Notes under the pieces: generated by a model
The model's database searches: none
Seen by the model: only the letters and a program-made list of their open reading frames with translations
What the model was told of the DNA's origin: nothing
NCBI GenBank assembly: GCA_900767585.1
Contig: CAAFZP010000064.1
Coordinates: 1 to 36,699 of the forward strand
Reading direction: 5' to 3'
DNA: 36,699 bases
Source of the DNA: Lachnospiraceae bacterium
Lineage (GTDB): Bacteria > Bacillota > Clostridia > Lachnospirales > Lachnospiraceae
Translations under genes and position numbers: made by a program
Part shown: in pieces, positions 1 to 7,767 of the stretch
Numbering within the stretch: the first letter of the stretch is position 1
Layout of the letters: each line of letters opens with the position of its first letter

Positions 1-73
1 CTGGGATATCTGGATACAAACCCGAATGATACAATTCAACACACATCAGTTTAAACTCATAACTATAACGCAT
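1..73 (-). CDS. IS3-type transposase OrfA, N-terminal fragment (cut by window edge)
   Basis: Reading leftward from an ATG at 71-73 gives 24 codons beginning MRYSYEFKLMCVELYHSG and running off the window. This resembles the N-terminal helix-turn-helix start of OrfA proteins of IS3-family insertion sequences (for example MKYSYEFKLECVELYRQG-like starts, from memory). A ribosome binding site GGAGGG lies at 81-86, seven bases upstream, inside a hairpin. If correct, an insertion sequence extends left of the window and one of its ends lies between this gene and position 179; I could not define the terminal inverted repeat. Too short for certainty, but start, Shine-Dalgarno and motif agree. Confidence 0.6.
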   Translation of the reverse strand, partial: MRYSYEFKLMCVELYHSGLYPDIP

Positions 74-80
74 AAAAATA

Positions 81-110
81 CCCTCCTTACTGGTTGTCCA
101 GTAAAGAGGG
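81..110 (-). promoter_or_regulatory. Hairpin enclosing the transposase ribosome binding site
   Basis: Arms at 81-93 and 98-110 pair over 12 of 13 positions (CCCTC, one mismatch, TTACTGG) around a 4-base TTGT loop. The transposase Shine-Dalgarno at 81-86 forms one strand of the stem. Insertion sequences such as IS10 and IS50 use comparable structures to stop read-through transcripts being translated; that role is inferred here. A weaker alternative is a terminator, but no T run follows on either strand. Confidence 0.55.
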
Positions 111-179
111 TACATATCATTTGAAGCAGGCTTTTTTTGAAGTATCTATTCCGTTTCGTATACTTACATCCGATTTGAT

Positions 180-1313
180 TTAATTTCCAGTTGAAGCTGA
201 GGCACTTGTTGTAATACCCGCATCCTCTAATGCTTTTGCAAGTCCGGACAGATCATAATCCGCCCATACTGTTCCTTCCATATCTTTGTCCGGATCAACT
301 TCAATACTACTCAACCATTGATTCTCAAGTTTTTCAAACTGGCTGTCAACGGTATCACTCGCAACCGCATATGCATAGTTTTTCATCAAATCCTCGTCGT
401 GCGCCGTCTGCATATAAATCACTGCATATCCGAGTTCTTCTTCCAATACCTCGGAGCAGTCTCCGGAATCCAGATTCTCGATTGCTTTGTTTATGCTGTC
501 AGTAAAACTTCCAACATAACCAGTTCTCTCAAAATAATAATCCGAAACACCATATTTAGCAGCTAGAGATGCTGCATCACCGCCAGTTTTCAATTCCTTA
601 AGCAGTGCTTCCGCATCTTCCTTTGCTTTTTTCTTCGATGCGTCATCTTTGTACTTATATGTACCATCTGTATTTGTCGCCGGCACATCATCTTCTGTCG
701 TCTCAACCGTTGGGAACAGAATATAGTCAAAGACTGTAAAGTTATAATCTTTCACCTTCTCTTCCACATCCGACTGAACTTTTTTTCCCATATCGTTCTT
801 GATATCATTCTCAAATTTTGAGACATACGTCTGCTCTGTAAACACCTTTCGGACAACGTCCTCTGAAATACCGTATTTCTCCAAAAGTCCATCTGGCATC
901 GACTTAAGGAAGTTATTGATCGTATTATTCGTCGTCTCCATATCGCTATCATCCAACGTTACATCATTATGCTGTGTAACATCATACAAAATCTTGGTTG
1001 TGCGAATCAAAGACAATGTCTTCTCTTTATAAGCTTCCGGATTTGCCTTTACTTTGGCTTCTGTACCACCATCTGTTACAAGTGCCTGAATCGCATATAC
1101 CAGAAGCTCATCCATATAGATATCATAATCGCCAATTACCATCGCCTTGGTTGACGATGCTTCTTTCTGCGTCATAGTTCCAACGTTTGATGAATCTGCG
1201 TTCTTGGAACTGCTCAATCCATTGCTGCAGCCTGTCAGGGATGCCACTGCCATACTGAGCGCCAAAACTGTCGCCGCTATTTTCTCATTGAATCGTTTCT
1301 TACTTTTTATCAT
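180..1313 (-). CDS. PrsA/SurA-like foldase lipoprotein (peptidyl-prolyl isomerase family)
   Basis: A 377-residue exported lipoprotein. The N-terminus has a basic start, a hydrophobic core and a lipobox ending SLTGC, so Cys29 should be lipidated. A Ser/Asn-rich linker follows, then a SurA-N-like helical region (about residues 45-190) and a parvulin-like region (about 195-330). Proteins of this type fold secreted proteins on the outer face of the membrane. The usual parvulin strand with the catalytic His (H-I-L) reads YDYIL-like here (FDYILFPT), so isomerase activity is doubtful and a chaperone role is more likely. GGAGG precedes the ATG at 1311-1313. It has its own promoter (1351-1379), and a terminator separates it from the sugar transporter genes. 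Confidence 0.7.
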   Translation of the reverse strand: MIKSKKRFNEKIAATVLALSMAVASLTGCSNGLSSSKNADSSNVGTMTQKEASSTKAMVIGDYDIYMDELLVYAIQALVTDGGTEAKVKANPEAYKEKTLSLIRTTKILYDVTQHNDVTLDDSDMETTNNTINNFLKSMPDGLLEKYGISEDVVRKVFTEQTYVSKFENDIKNDMGKKVQSDVEEKVKDYNFTVFDYILFPTVETTEDDVPATNTDGTYKYKDDASKKKAKEDAEALLKELKTGGDAASLAAKYGVSDYYFERTGYVGSFTDSINKAIENLDSGDCSEVLEEELGYAVIYMQTAHDEDLMKNYAYAVASDTVDSQFEKLENQWLSSIEVDPDKDMEGTVWADYDLSGLAKALEDAGITTSASASTGN

Positions 1314-1350
1314 GTCGGTCCTCCAACCCTTTCTTTACATATGCATGTTT

Positions 1351-1379
1351 ATTTTACTTTTCTTTTCATCCTGCGTCAA
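1351..1379 (-). promoter_or_regulatory. Promoter of the PrsA-like gene
   Basis: On the minus strand: -35 TTGACG (1374-1379), 17-base spacer, -10 TAAAAT (1351-1356). It lies about 40 bases upstream of the start codon and just downstream of the sugar-operon terminator. Confidence 0.6.
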
Positions 1380-1410
1380 CTCTTTTCACAGGATTTACAC
1401 AGAAAAAAGC

Positions 1411-1442
1411 AAAAGAAAAAGGACCGCTTACGCGATCCTTTT
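1411..1442 (-). terminator. Terminator of the sugar ABC operon
   Basis: A 9-bp stem (1419-1427 with 1432-1440) and a 4-base loop, followed on the minus strand by a T-rich tail. It starts about 15 bases after the permease stop codon. Confidence 0.8.
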
Positions 1443-1455
1443 AAGTGCATTGAAA

Positions 1456-2337
1456 TTACTCCTTTACACCACCAAGAGCAACACCGGCAATGATGTACTT
1501 TGACAATGTGAAGTATACAATAAAGATAGGCAATACTGTCAGGAACAGACCAAGGTAGATAACACCATAATCCTGTCTGAACTGCTCTGAACGAAGAGCC
1601 ATGATGAACATAGGCAATGTCTTCTTTGCTGTATCTGTCAGCATCATAGAAGGTGTATACAAGTTGTTCCATGATGTGATGAATGCAAAGATTGCCTGTG
1701 TAGCCATAGCCGGCTTCATCAAAGGTAATGCAATCTTATTAAATGTAGAGAACTCACCAGAACCATCGATTCTGGCAGCCTCAATAATCTCAATTGAAAG
1801 ACCTGTCGCCATATACTGCTTCATGAAGTAATATGTAGCAGGCGAAGCTGCAGCTGGGATAATCAGTGGCCAGTAAGAATCATACAGATTGATCTTCATC
1901 ATGAACTGCATGAAACCAATGATCGATACCTGTGCAGGAATCATCATGATTGCCATGATAAATGTATGTGCTGCATTCTTCAGTTTAAAGTTATATACTG
2001 TAAGTCCGTAAGCGGTCATTGTAGAACAATAAACTGTAAGGATTGTAGCCGGTACAGAAATGATTGCACTGTGAAGCATAGCGCCCCAAAGTGATGTACC
2101 AACACCTTCTGCCTTCTTCATCAGGTTTGTAAAGTTTTCTCCCAACTGCGAGAATGAACCTGGAAGCAAGTGCACACCAGCTTTAATTGTAATAGAATCC
2201 AGTGTTGAGTTAATAATCATCAGGTAAAATGGAAAGATACTGATGATACACAACAAAACACAAATAATTGTTCTAAATATCCTCGTTGCACGAATACGTC
2301 CTGAGTAGCTTGATTCAACTTCTGCATTTTTAGCCAT
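1456..2337 (-). CDS. Carbohydrate ABC transporter permease, MalG type
   Basis: A 293-residue membrane protein with about six hydrophobic segments, the first near residues 20-42. Near residues 185-205 it carries the EAA-type loop (EAARIDGSGEFSTFNKIALP) that docks with the ATPase. This is the second permease of a CUT1 sugar importer, pairing with the MalF-type protein encoded 15 bases upstream. No ATPase gene is present, so it presumably uses a shared MsmK/MalK-type ATPase encoded elsewhere, as is common in this family. A Shine-Dalgarno AAGGGGGTG precedes the ATG at 2335-2337. Last gene of the operon, followed by a terminator. Confidence 0.93.
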   Translation of the reverse strand: MAKNAEVESSYSGRIRATRIFRTIICVLLCIISIFPFYLMIINSTLDSITIKAGVHLLPGSFSQLGENFTNLMKKAEGVGTSLWGAMLHSAIISVPATILTVYCSTMTAYGLTVYNFKLKNAAHTFIMAIMMIPAQVSIIGFMQFMMKINLYDSYWPLIIPAAASPATYYFMKQYMATGLSIEIIEAARIDGSGEFSTFNKIALPLMKPAMATQAIFAFITSWNNLYTPSMMLTDTAKKTLPMFIMALRSEQFRQDYGVIYLGLFLTVLPIFIVYFTLSKYIIAGVALGGVKE

Positions 2338-2352
2338 TATTCGTACACCCCC

Positions 2353-3336
2353 TTATCGAATTACAGCATGTTTCTGCTTCGGCTGTCTATCCTTTGTAAC
2401 AGCGAAGAAGACAATACTGATTGCTAATGTTACAATGAACAGAACGATAGATGAAGCTGCTGCTTTACCATAATCCTTCGATGTGAATCCAAGTGACTTA
2501 ATCCACATTGTAATTGTCTCTGATGCAAAGTTCGGCTTACCATTGAAGGACTGGTCGACGTTGAACAGAGATGGAATATCGTACATCTGCAGACCACCGA
2601 TTGCTGATGTTACCAGGTTGTACTGGATAATCGGCTTCAGCAGTGGCAATGTAATCTTAAAGAACTGCTGCTTACTGTTTGCACCATCTACCATAGCTGC
2701 TTCATAGAGGGATGGACTAATACCCAGAATACCCGCAATAAGGACAATCATCGAGTTACCATACCACATCCAGAACTGCATGAATGCAATCAAACCGATT
2801 GTTCCGCCCGGCTTCTCCATGAAGTCGTACTTCTCACTGATGATGTGTGCATTTCTAAGCATCATAGTAATAGGTCCGTTTGCATTGAACAAACTGTAGA
2901 ACAATACGGCGATAGAAGATGCTGTAATGATATTCGGCATGAACATCATAATCTTGAATGCGCCCTGTCCTTTTATTTTTACAACTGTATCTGTAAACCA
3001 AGAAGCCAAGAGCAAAGCAAGAAGAATCTGTGGAATAAAGTTCAAAACCCAAATTTTCAGTGTATTTCCAATTGACTTAACTGTCATGGTATCAAACCAT
3101 GAAACAACCTTCAGATCACTTCCTTTACCTTCTGTCGTTGCCAGTACCATAATGTAGTTCTTAAGTCCGTTAAAGTTCGGTCCCTGAAACTTTCCAAGTT
3201 TAATCTGGTAATACTCAACGAAGCTGAGATAGAAAGTATAAATCAACGGGTACAGCTGGAATACAAAAAATACTAAGAAGAATGGCAGTATGAATAAATA
3301 TCCATACTTACCATATTCAACTGTCTTTTTTTTCAT
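2353..3336 (-). CDS. Carbohydrate ABC transporter permease, MalF type
   Basis: A 327-residue inner-membrane permease of a CUT1 sugar importer, with a cytoplasmic N-terminus, a first membrane segment near residues 12-33 and several more after residue 95. The EAA loop is visible as EAAMVDGANSKQQFFKITLP near residues 212-232. It partners the MalG-type permease just downstream (15-base gap) and the binding protein upstream. The ATG at 3334-3336 follows a GGGGAAGTG Shine-Dalgarno. Substrate cannot be read from the sequence; malto- or other oligosaccharides are typical of the family. Confidence 0.93.
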   Translation of the reverse strand: MKKKTVEYGKYGYLFILPFFLVFFVFQLYPLIYTFYLSFVEYYQIKLGKFQGPNFNGLKNYIMVLATTEGKGSDLKVVSWFDTMTVKSIGNTLKIWVLNFIPQILLALLLASWFTDTVVKIKGQGAFKIMMFMPNIITASSIAVLFYSLFNANGPITMMLRNAHIISEKYDFMEKPGGTIGLIAFMQFWMWYGNSMIVLIAGILGISPSLYEAAMVDGANSKQQFFKITLPLLKPIIQYNLVTSAIGGLQMYDIPSLFNVDQSFNGKPNFASETITMWIKSLGFTSKDYGKAAASSIVLFIVTLAISIVFFAVTKDRQPKQKHAVIR

Positions 3337-3388
3337 GATTTCACTTCCCCAACCTTTTCATAATTTTAACATATTTTTCGCGTCCCCC

Positions 3389-3473
3389 GTTAGACATTTT
3401 ATAGAAGATACTCTATATGATTATAATTCTCTATCCGATACCCCTATCTAATATCCTCTATAAAATGCCTAAC
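3389..3473. promoter_or_regulatory. Long imperfect inverted repeat between binding-protein and permease genes
   Basis: Arms 3389-3410 and 3452-3473 pair at 20 of 22 positions, leaving a 41-base AT-rich loop that contains several CTAT-type repeats. It lies in the 219-base gap after the binding protein gene. Together with the second hairpin it may stabilise the upstream message or dampen permease expression. The loop also contains TATAAT-like hexamers on both strands, without a convincing -35. Confidence 0.6.
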
Positions 3474-3492
3474 AGCGGTATGTTTTTTTAAA

Positions 3493-3521
3493 TTATGCAC
3501 CGGGGCGAACCCGGTGCATAA
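3493..3521 (-). terminator. Strong GC-rich stem-loop after the binding-protein gene (attenuator or partial terminator)
   Basis: A perfect 12-bp stem (3493-3504 with 3510-3521) and a GCGAA loop, 34 bases after the stop codon. The downstream tail on the minus strand is TTT followed by A residues, so it is not a classical terminator. Such stems after binding-protein genes usually protect the 3' end and give more binding protein than permease; that is the inferred role. Confidence 0.65.
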
Positions 3522-3555
3522 CCATAAATTCATATCAAATATAGTTTCCAGTAAA

Positions 3556-4962
3556 TTACTCTACTGTAAGGTTCTGGTAACCATCCTTGATAAGTTCCTT
3601 AATCTTAGCTACAGCGTCATCAACAGTCTTAAGCTCGCCTGAGTTGTATGCCTCTGAAGCATTGTCAAGGTAACCATTGAATGTTGAATCGTACTCTGTT
3701 GCATACTGAAGGTTGATCTTCTCTGCATTGTCAGCCCATGTCTGAAGTGGGTTAGCACCACCAAGAACTGGAGATTCGCCCTTACCGTCAGCGATAAGCT
3801 TAGAAACAGCAGCCTTGTTGTTTACGAAGTCAAGAGTCTCATCTGAGAGCTTGTACATTGTGTCTGTATCACAGCAAAGTGTGTAAAGAACAAGTGCAGC
3901 AAGTTCCTTGTTAGGACACTGATCTGTTACACCAAGATATGTACCGCCCCAGTGATATGTTGTAGGGCCCTGGCACATATTTCTCTTTCCGTATGTCTCA
4001 GAACCTTCCTTATCGTTGATTGACCAGTAAACGAACCATGTACATCCGAAGTAACCAAATACATCAGCTGTAAAGTCTGTGTTCCAGCCATCTGACCACT
4101 GAGCATTGTTGTTTGTATACTCACCATCATAAAGCTTCTTAGCGAACTCAAGATACTCTGTGATAACTGGGTCGATGTTAACCTTATCGTTCTCTACCCA
4201 TGCAGATGTTCTCTGATCGATGATAGGCTTCTTAGCATCTGAAGGACCTGAAAGCATCTTGTAACCAGCCTTCTTCATTGTCTCAGCTGTATCAAGGAAT
4301 GTATCCCAATCCTTTACATACTCCTGAACCTCTGCTGGATCGTCTGTTCCAAGAACTTCCTTAGCGATATCTGTTCTGTAGATGAAACATCCAGGTGTTG
4401 CCTGCCAGCACATACCCTTGAGCTTGCCATCGATTGTAGCATAGTCAACTGTATACTGGTAAGCGTTGCTGTACATATCAGCTGTAATACCAAGATCCTC
4501 AACAGGAACGATAGCGTCTGAGCTTAAGAAGTACAGAGCTACATCATCATCACAAGCGATGATTGAAGGTACCTTGTCTCCGCCGTTTGCAATAGCGTTC
4601 TCGATAGCACTCTTGTACTCATCAGATGTTCCGCCAAGACCGAGGTTCTCATACTGAATAAGATCAGCATACTGAGGATACTTATCCTTTACATACTGAA
4701 GTCTGTCACCAAGCTCTGTGTTCCATGAGTAAACATAGATTGGATCGCTGTCTTCTGCAGGCATTGGAAGTGAAACCTCTGCGTTTGATGCTGATGCATC
4801 ATCTGCTGTTGCGTCATCATCTGTAGCTGCCTCTGTTGTAGCTGCCTCTGTTGTTGTTGCCTCTGTTGTTGTCTCCTCTTCCTTCTTGTCGCCACAAGCT
4901 ACAAGTGAAAGACCCATTGCAAGTGCCAATGACAATGCCATTGCTTTTTTAAATTTCTTCAC
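3556..4962 (-). CDS. Extracellular sugar-binding lipoprotein of ABC importer
   Basis: A 468-residue solute-binding protein of the CUT1 sugar family. Residues 1-22 form a lipoprotein signal ending LVAC (Cys23 lipidated). Residues 28-62 are a low-complexity linker of Thr, Glu, Ala and Asp that tethers the domain, encoded by near-identical short repeats. The mature part has the features of family 1 binding proteins (an IYVYSWNTELGDRLQY start and Trp/Tyr-rich segments around residues 300-340). The start is a GTG at 4960-4962 with GGAGGG seven bases upstream. It is first in the operon, behind a long leader of about 225 bases with a strong promoter. Confidence 0.92.
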   Translation of the reverse strand: MKKFKKAMALSLALAMGLSLVACGDKKEEETTTEATTTEAATTEAATDDDATADDASASNAEVSLPMPAEDSDPIYVYSWNTELGDRLQYVKDKYPQYADLIQYENLGLGGTSDEYKSAIENAIANGGDKVPSIIACDDDVALYFLSSDAIVPVEDLGITADMYSNAYQYTVDYATIDGKLKGMCWQATPGCFIYRTDIAKEVLGTDDPAEVQEYVKDWDTFLDTAETMKKAGYKMLSGPSDAKKPIIDQRTSAWVENDKVNIDPVITEYLEFAKKLYDGEYTNNNAQWSDGWNTDFTADVFGYFGCTWFVYWSINDKEGSETYGKRNMCQGPTTYHWGGTYLGVTDQCPNKELAALVLYTLCCDTDTMYKLSDETLDFVNNKAAVSKLIADGKGESPVLGGANPLQTWADNAEKINLQYATEYDSTFNGYLDNASEAYNSGELKTVDDAVAKIKELIKDGYQNLTVE

Positions 4963-5190
4963 AAAAAAACCCTCCTTTAATGTGTTTTTGTCAATCCGGC
5001 TTCCATATCACCAATTTCCTCAAACATTCCATAGATAAATTCCTCTAAGTCAGTATTACCTATGTGCAATTTAAACGAAGTTCGTAATATATCGGTCAAA
5101 TCAGACGTGTTTGAACCTGTTATTATTCCAGCCTCTGGCTGTCGGTTCCTTAGTTAATTGTGAAATATCATAACATACTCCGTCATGACT
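4963..5190 (-). promoter_or_regulatory. Long 5' leader of the sugar operon
   Basis: The transcript predicted from the promoter at 5197-5225 has an untranslated leader of about 225 bases. It contains a small CAGCC/GGCTG hairpin near 5130-5141. An inverted pair CCTTAGT (5148-5154) and ACTAAGG (5188-5194) lies just after the -10 and could be an operator. A 13-codon reading frame (4991-5032) has a well-spaced AGAGGA. An overlapping open frame of 58 codons without a start also spans the leader (see findings). No known riboswitch was recognised. The rest of the gap, 5226-5297, shows nothing further. Confidence 0.4.
4991..5032 (-). CDS. Possible 13-residue leader peptide upstream of the sugar-binding protein
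   Basis: ATG at 5030-5032, preceded at 8 bases by AGAGGA (5041-5046), encodes MECLRKLVIWKPD and stops at 4991-4993, about 28 bases before the binding-protein start. The good ribosome-site spacing is the only support. It may be fortuitous, and nothing in its content suggests a known attenuator (no codon runs). Confidence 0.2.
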   Translation of the reverse strand: MECLRKLVIWKPD

Positions 5191-5196
5191 AAGGTA

Positions 5197-5225
5197 ATTA
5201 TAGGACATATTTACCAACTATGCAA
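5197..5225 (-). promoter_or_regulatory. Promoter of the sugar ABC operon
   Basis: On the minus strand: -35 TTGCAT (5220-5225), 17-base spacer, perfect -10 TATAAT (5197-5202). Predicted start near 5190. Confidence 0.7.
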
Positions 5226-5297
5226 GTACTTTTTCACTTTTTCTTCACAATTTTGTGCATTATCACCATAAATTGGATAAAACATGCCCGTTTATTC

Positions 5298-6608
5298 CTA
5301 TCTCGACAAGTATGCAGTGATCGCTTCTGCGACGCCATCCGGATCATAGGTATAAAGCCGGGACGGACCTGCCATTTCTTCTACCTGTACATTTTTGTAT
5401 TGACTGTAATATTCTTTTTTCTTAGCATTATACTGTCCAACATAGTCAATCTTTTCAGCGTCCGAGTTGCTCGCATCTGTTCCGGTTCCATAGATTTCCT
5501 CAAGCGCCCCCTCATATTCTTCCCGCACTGCAGCATCATCATCAATATATGGGCGCATAAGCGGATTCGCAAGCAGCATAAGCATCGGCGTCTCAGACGG
5601 GAATCCCGCTTTCTTCACTTTTGCAGCGTTTGATACTGCCATCAAGTCTTCTTGGTACATATCCTTTGTATAAAAATTCTTGAAAATCAGTGTTTTTCTC
5701 ATAAGCATCTGTTTTTCTGTATAGACAGCGCCGAAGTTGTCTGGATAGATGCTTTTTACATAACGTTGCCCACCAATCGCAGAAAATCCAACCATGATGT
5801 AATTGAAGAAGCCGCAATATTGTTCCTCTGTAATTCCGTCGAAATCATCCGCCACCGATATATTGATTCCTATGATTGATTCCACCTCTTCCGGATATTC
5901 ATCTGCCCAATATGTCGCCTCAAGCCCGGCAATCCCATTCGGAACAAGTACATACGGTCCTTTGATTTTCAAAACTGCAAGCACACTTCGCATCTCTTCC
6001 ACAATGCTGTCGATATCTTTGTCTGTCTTATCCGTACTGCTGTAACCAAAGCCGCTCCGATCAATATAAACAAGCCGGTAATCCTGCAGTTTTCCAAACA
6101 ACGGTTCTAACGCTACCGAATCATCAGTGATGCCATTGCTGTGGATAAACACAAGTGTCTTGTCCGATTTTTCATTTCCATCGACGATTGCATGAATCTG
6201 ATGGCCATCGACGTCCACCATCTGTCCTTTGGGATTCAGATATCCACGTTCATCCGACAGTTTGTTTCTGTGAATAAGGAATAAGACACCAATCACAATC
6301 AAGTTGATTGCAATCGCAGCTCCAAAAATAATGATAAACATTTTAAAAAATTTGTGTAGAAATTTTTTAAAATTCTTTTTGCTTTTATTTTTATGATTCT
6401 GACTGACTGCCAGTTCGTTTCCGACTGACTGTTCCTCTGTTTTTCCTTCTGATTGTTGTCCTTTTTTATTTTCGTTTTTCTGTTTTTCTTTCACTTTGGT
6501 CGTTTCCTTTTCTGTTTTATCTTTTTCGCTTTTGGATACATATGGCATCTTGCCCATACCATATAATAATGTAGTTTTGTCAAAAAGTAAATAGGTTTGC
6601 TTCTCCAT
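5298..6608 (-). CDS. Membrane-anchored alpha/beta-hydrolase-like protein, probably catalytically inactive
   Basis: A charged Lys/Glu-rich N-terminus, one membrane segment (FIIIFGAAIAINLIVIGVLF) and an external alpha/beta-hydrolase domain. The fold is recognisable from the oxyanion strand VFIHSNG, the YIDRSGFGYS segment and the helix after the nucleophile elbow (YWADEYPEEVESIIGI). The elbow, normally G-H-S-x-G-G, reads P-N-G-I-A-G, with Gly (codon 5934-5936) where the nucleophilic Ser belongs. The C-terminal segment, normally GGH before the final helix, reads GPSRLYTYDPDGV without His. The start is uncertain: ATG at 6608 is given, but ATG at 6692 or 6557, or GTG at 6494 (best ribosome site, AAGGAA), are possible. 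Divergent from the next gene. Confidence 0.7.
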   Translation of the reverse strand: MEKQTYLLFDKTTLLYGMGKMPYVSKSEKDKTEKETTKVKEKQKNENKKGQQSEGKTEEQSVGNELAVSQNHKNKSKKNFKKFLHKFFKMFIIIFGAAIAINLIVIGVLFLIHRNKLSDERGYLNPKGQMVDVDGHQIHAIVDGNEKSDKTLVFIHSNGITDDSVALEPLFGKLQDYRLVYIDRSGFGYSSTDKTDKDIDSIVEEMRSVLAVLKIKGPYVLVPNGIAGLEATYWADEYPEEVESIIGINISVADDFDGITEEQYCGFFNYIMVGFSAIGGQRYVKSIYPDNFGAVYTEKQMLMRKTLIFKNFYTKDMYQEDLMAVSNAAKVKKAGFPSETPMLMLLANPLMRPYIDDDAAVREEYEGALEEIYGTGTDASNSDAEKIDYVGQYNAKKKEYYSQYKNVQVEEMAGPSRLYTYDPDGVAEAITAYLSR

Positions 6609-6673
6609 AATTTTTTCACATTTTTGCGCTTCCTGTCCATTGCATTCTGTGGTAAGATTGGTTTTATATGATT

Positions 6674-6685
6674 GCAGGTACCTGC
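6674..6685. repeat. 12-bp perfect palindrome in the divergent intergenic region
   Basis: GCAGGTACCTGC lies between the divergent hydrolase-like and membrane-protein genes. It could be an operator for either side, or chance. If the hydrolase gene really starts at 6692 it would be coding. Confidence 0.3.
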
Positions 6686-6764
6686 GAAACATTCCACATT
6701 CACGGTTTATGTTTTAATTTGCAGTTATCTGTATACAAAGATAAGACAAGGAGACAGCACAGAT

Positions 6765-7583
6765 ATGCAAAATGAAGCACCTGATTCTAGAGAAGGAACA
6801 GAGGAAGCCGGCAAGCCGGTGAAAGAAACAGTCAAGACAGAAGACAATCTCGAATTACATAATTTGAGTTTCCGGGAGCGGCAGCGTGCCAAGCGGCAGC
6901 GGCTAAAGGAACACATGGAAGGCATGACAAAATCGCAAAAGATCGGATATATCCTTTCTTATTATAAGGGGCGAATCATTCTCGTGATTATTGCACTTGC
7001 CATATGCATTGCACTTCCGGTCACAATCTATAAGAAAAGCCGGCCGGTTGCTTTGTCATACTGTATTGTAAATTCTCCCGAGCCTTCCGCGATAGACACG
7101 TCCTTCGTTGATGACTATCTGGACTTTTACAATCTGAATGGTGCCTGCCAGATTCACAGCGATCTGACAGTACATCTCGACAAAGGCACTTACCTTGAGG
7201 AATATTCCCAAAACTCCAGTGCATCTGTATATACAGAGCTTCCAATGCTCTGTTTTAACGGATATTACGATATCATGATCATGGATGAAAAAGGGCTGGA
7301 ATACTGTGCAATGCAGGAAATCATCTATCCTTTGAAAAATTATCTGCCTGCCGAAATCTATCAAAGTGTGGATGACCGCATATGCAAAGCCGCCGACCAC
7401 GACGATGTATCCATACCGTTTGCCATCGATATCAGCGATACGGATTTTGCAAAGCAGTTACATCTCGGATATAAGAAAGTATATATCGGATTCCCCGGCA
7501 ATACAGAACAGAATTATGTGAATGCCAAACGAATGTTAAAATATATCCTGCATCTTGATATCGACACAGAAACCACATATTAA
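6765..7583 (+). CDS. Single-pass membrane protein of unknown function
   Basis: A 272-residue protein I do not recognise. A hydrophilic, strongly charged cytoplasmic part (about residues 1-65, including an Arg/Lys-rich RERQRAKRQRLKEH stretch) is followed by one membrane helix (IILVIIALAICIALPVTIYK) and an extracytoplasmic domain of about 180 residues. This is the same layout as the divergently encoded hydrolase-like protein. The ATG at 6765 is chosen because AAGGAG (6748-6753) lies upstream; a longer frame starting at 6672 has no ribosome site. A terminator at 7651-7686 follows. The outer domain has Asp/Tyr-rich segments (FNGYYDIMIMDEKGLEYC) but no motif I can name. Confidence 0.75.
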   Translation: MQNEAPDSREGTEEAGKPVKETVKTEDNLELHNLSFRERQRAKRQRLKEHMEGMTKSQKIGYILSYYKGRIILVIIALAICIALPVTIYKKSRPVALSYCIVNSPEPSAIDTSFVDDYLDFYNLNGACQIHSDLTVHLDKGTYLEEYSQNSSASVYTELPMLCFNGYYDIMIMDEKGLEYCAMQEIIYPLKNYLPAEIYQSVDDRICKAADHDDVSIPFAIDISDTDFAKQLHLGYKKVYIGFPGNTEQNYVNAKRMLKYILHLDIDTETTY

Positions 7584-7650
7584 CGTCATACAGAAACAAT
7601 ATATAAGGATTTGCTCTTGCAAAATACCGCTTCGCGCAAATTCCACTTAC

Positions 7651-7686
7651 AAAAAAGACACGGGATATATGTCCCATGTCTTTTTT
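7651..7686. terminator. Bidirectional terminator
   Basis: AAAAAAGACA-C-GGGA pairs with TCCC-A-TGTCTTTTTT (one mismatch) around a short TATATG loop. It lies between the rightward membrane-protein gene and the end of the leftward ABC-F gene, and has T runs for both directions. Confidence 0.85.
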
Positions 7687-7767
7687 GTTGTCAGAATATC
7701 CAGATATCAATGGCCGCGTCTCTAAGTGGGCAGTCATCCTTGCATATCCATACATTTCACGCTGCAA

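Noticed and set aside
6570..6590. TTGACA upstream of the hydrolase-like gene as a promoter
   Set aside because: No -10 match at a usable spacing on the minus strand.
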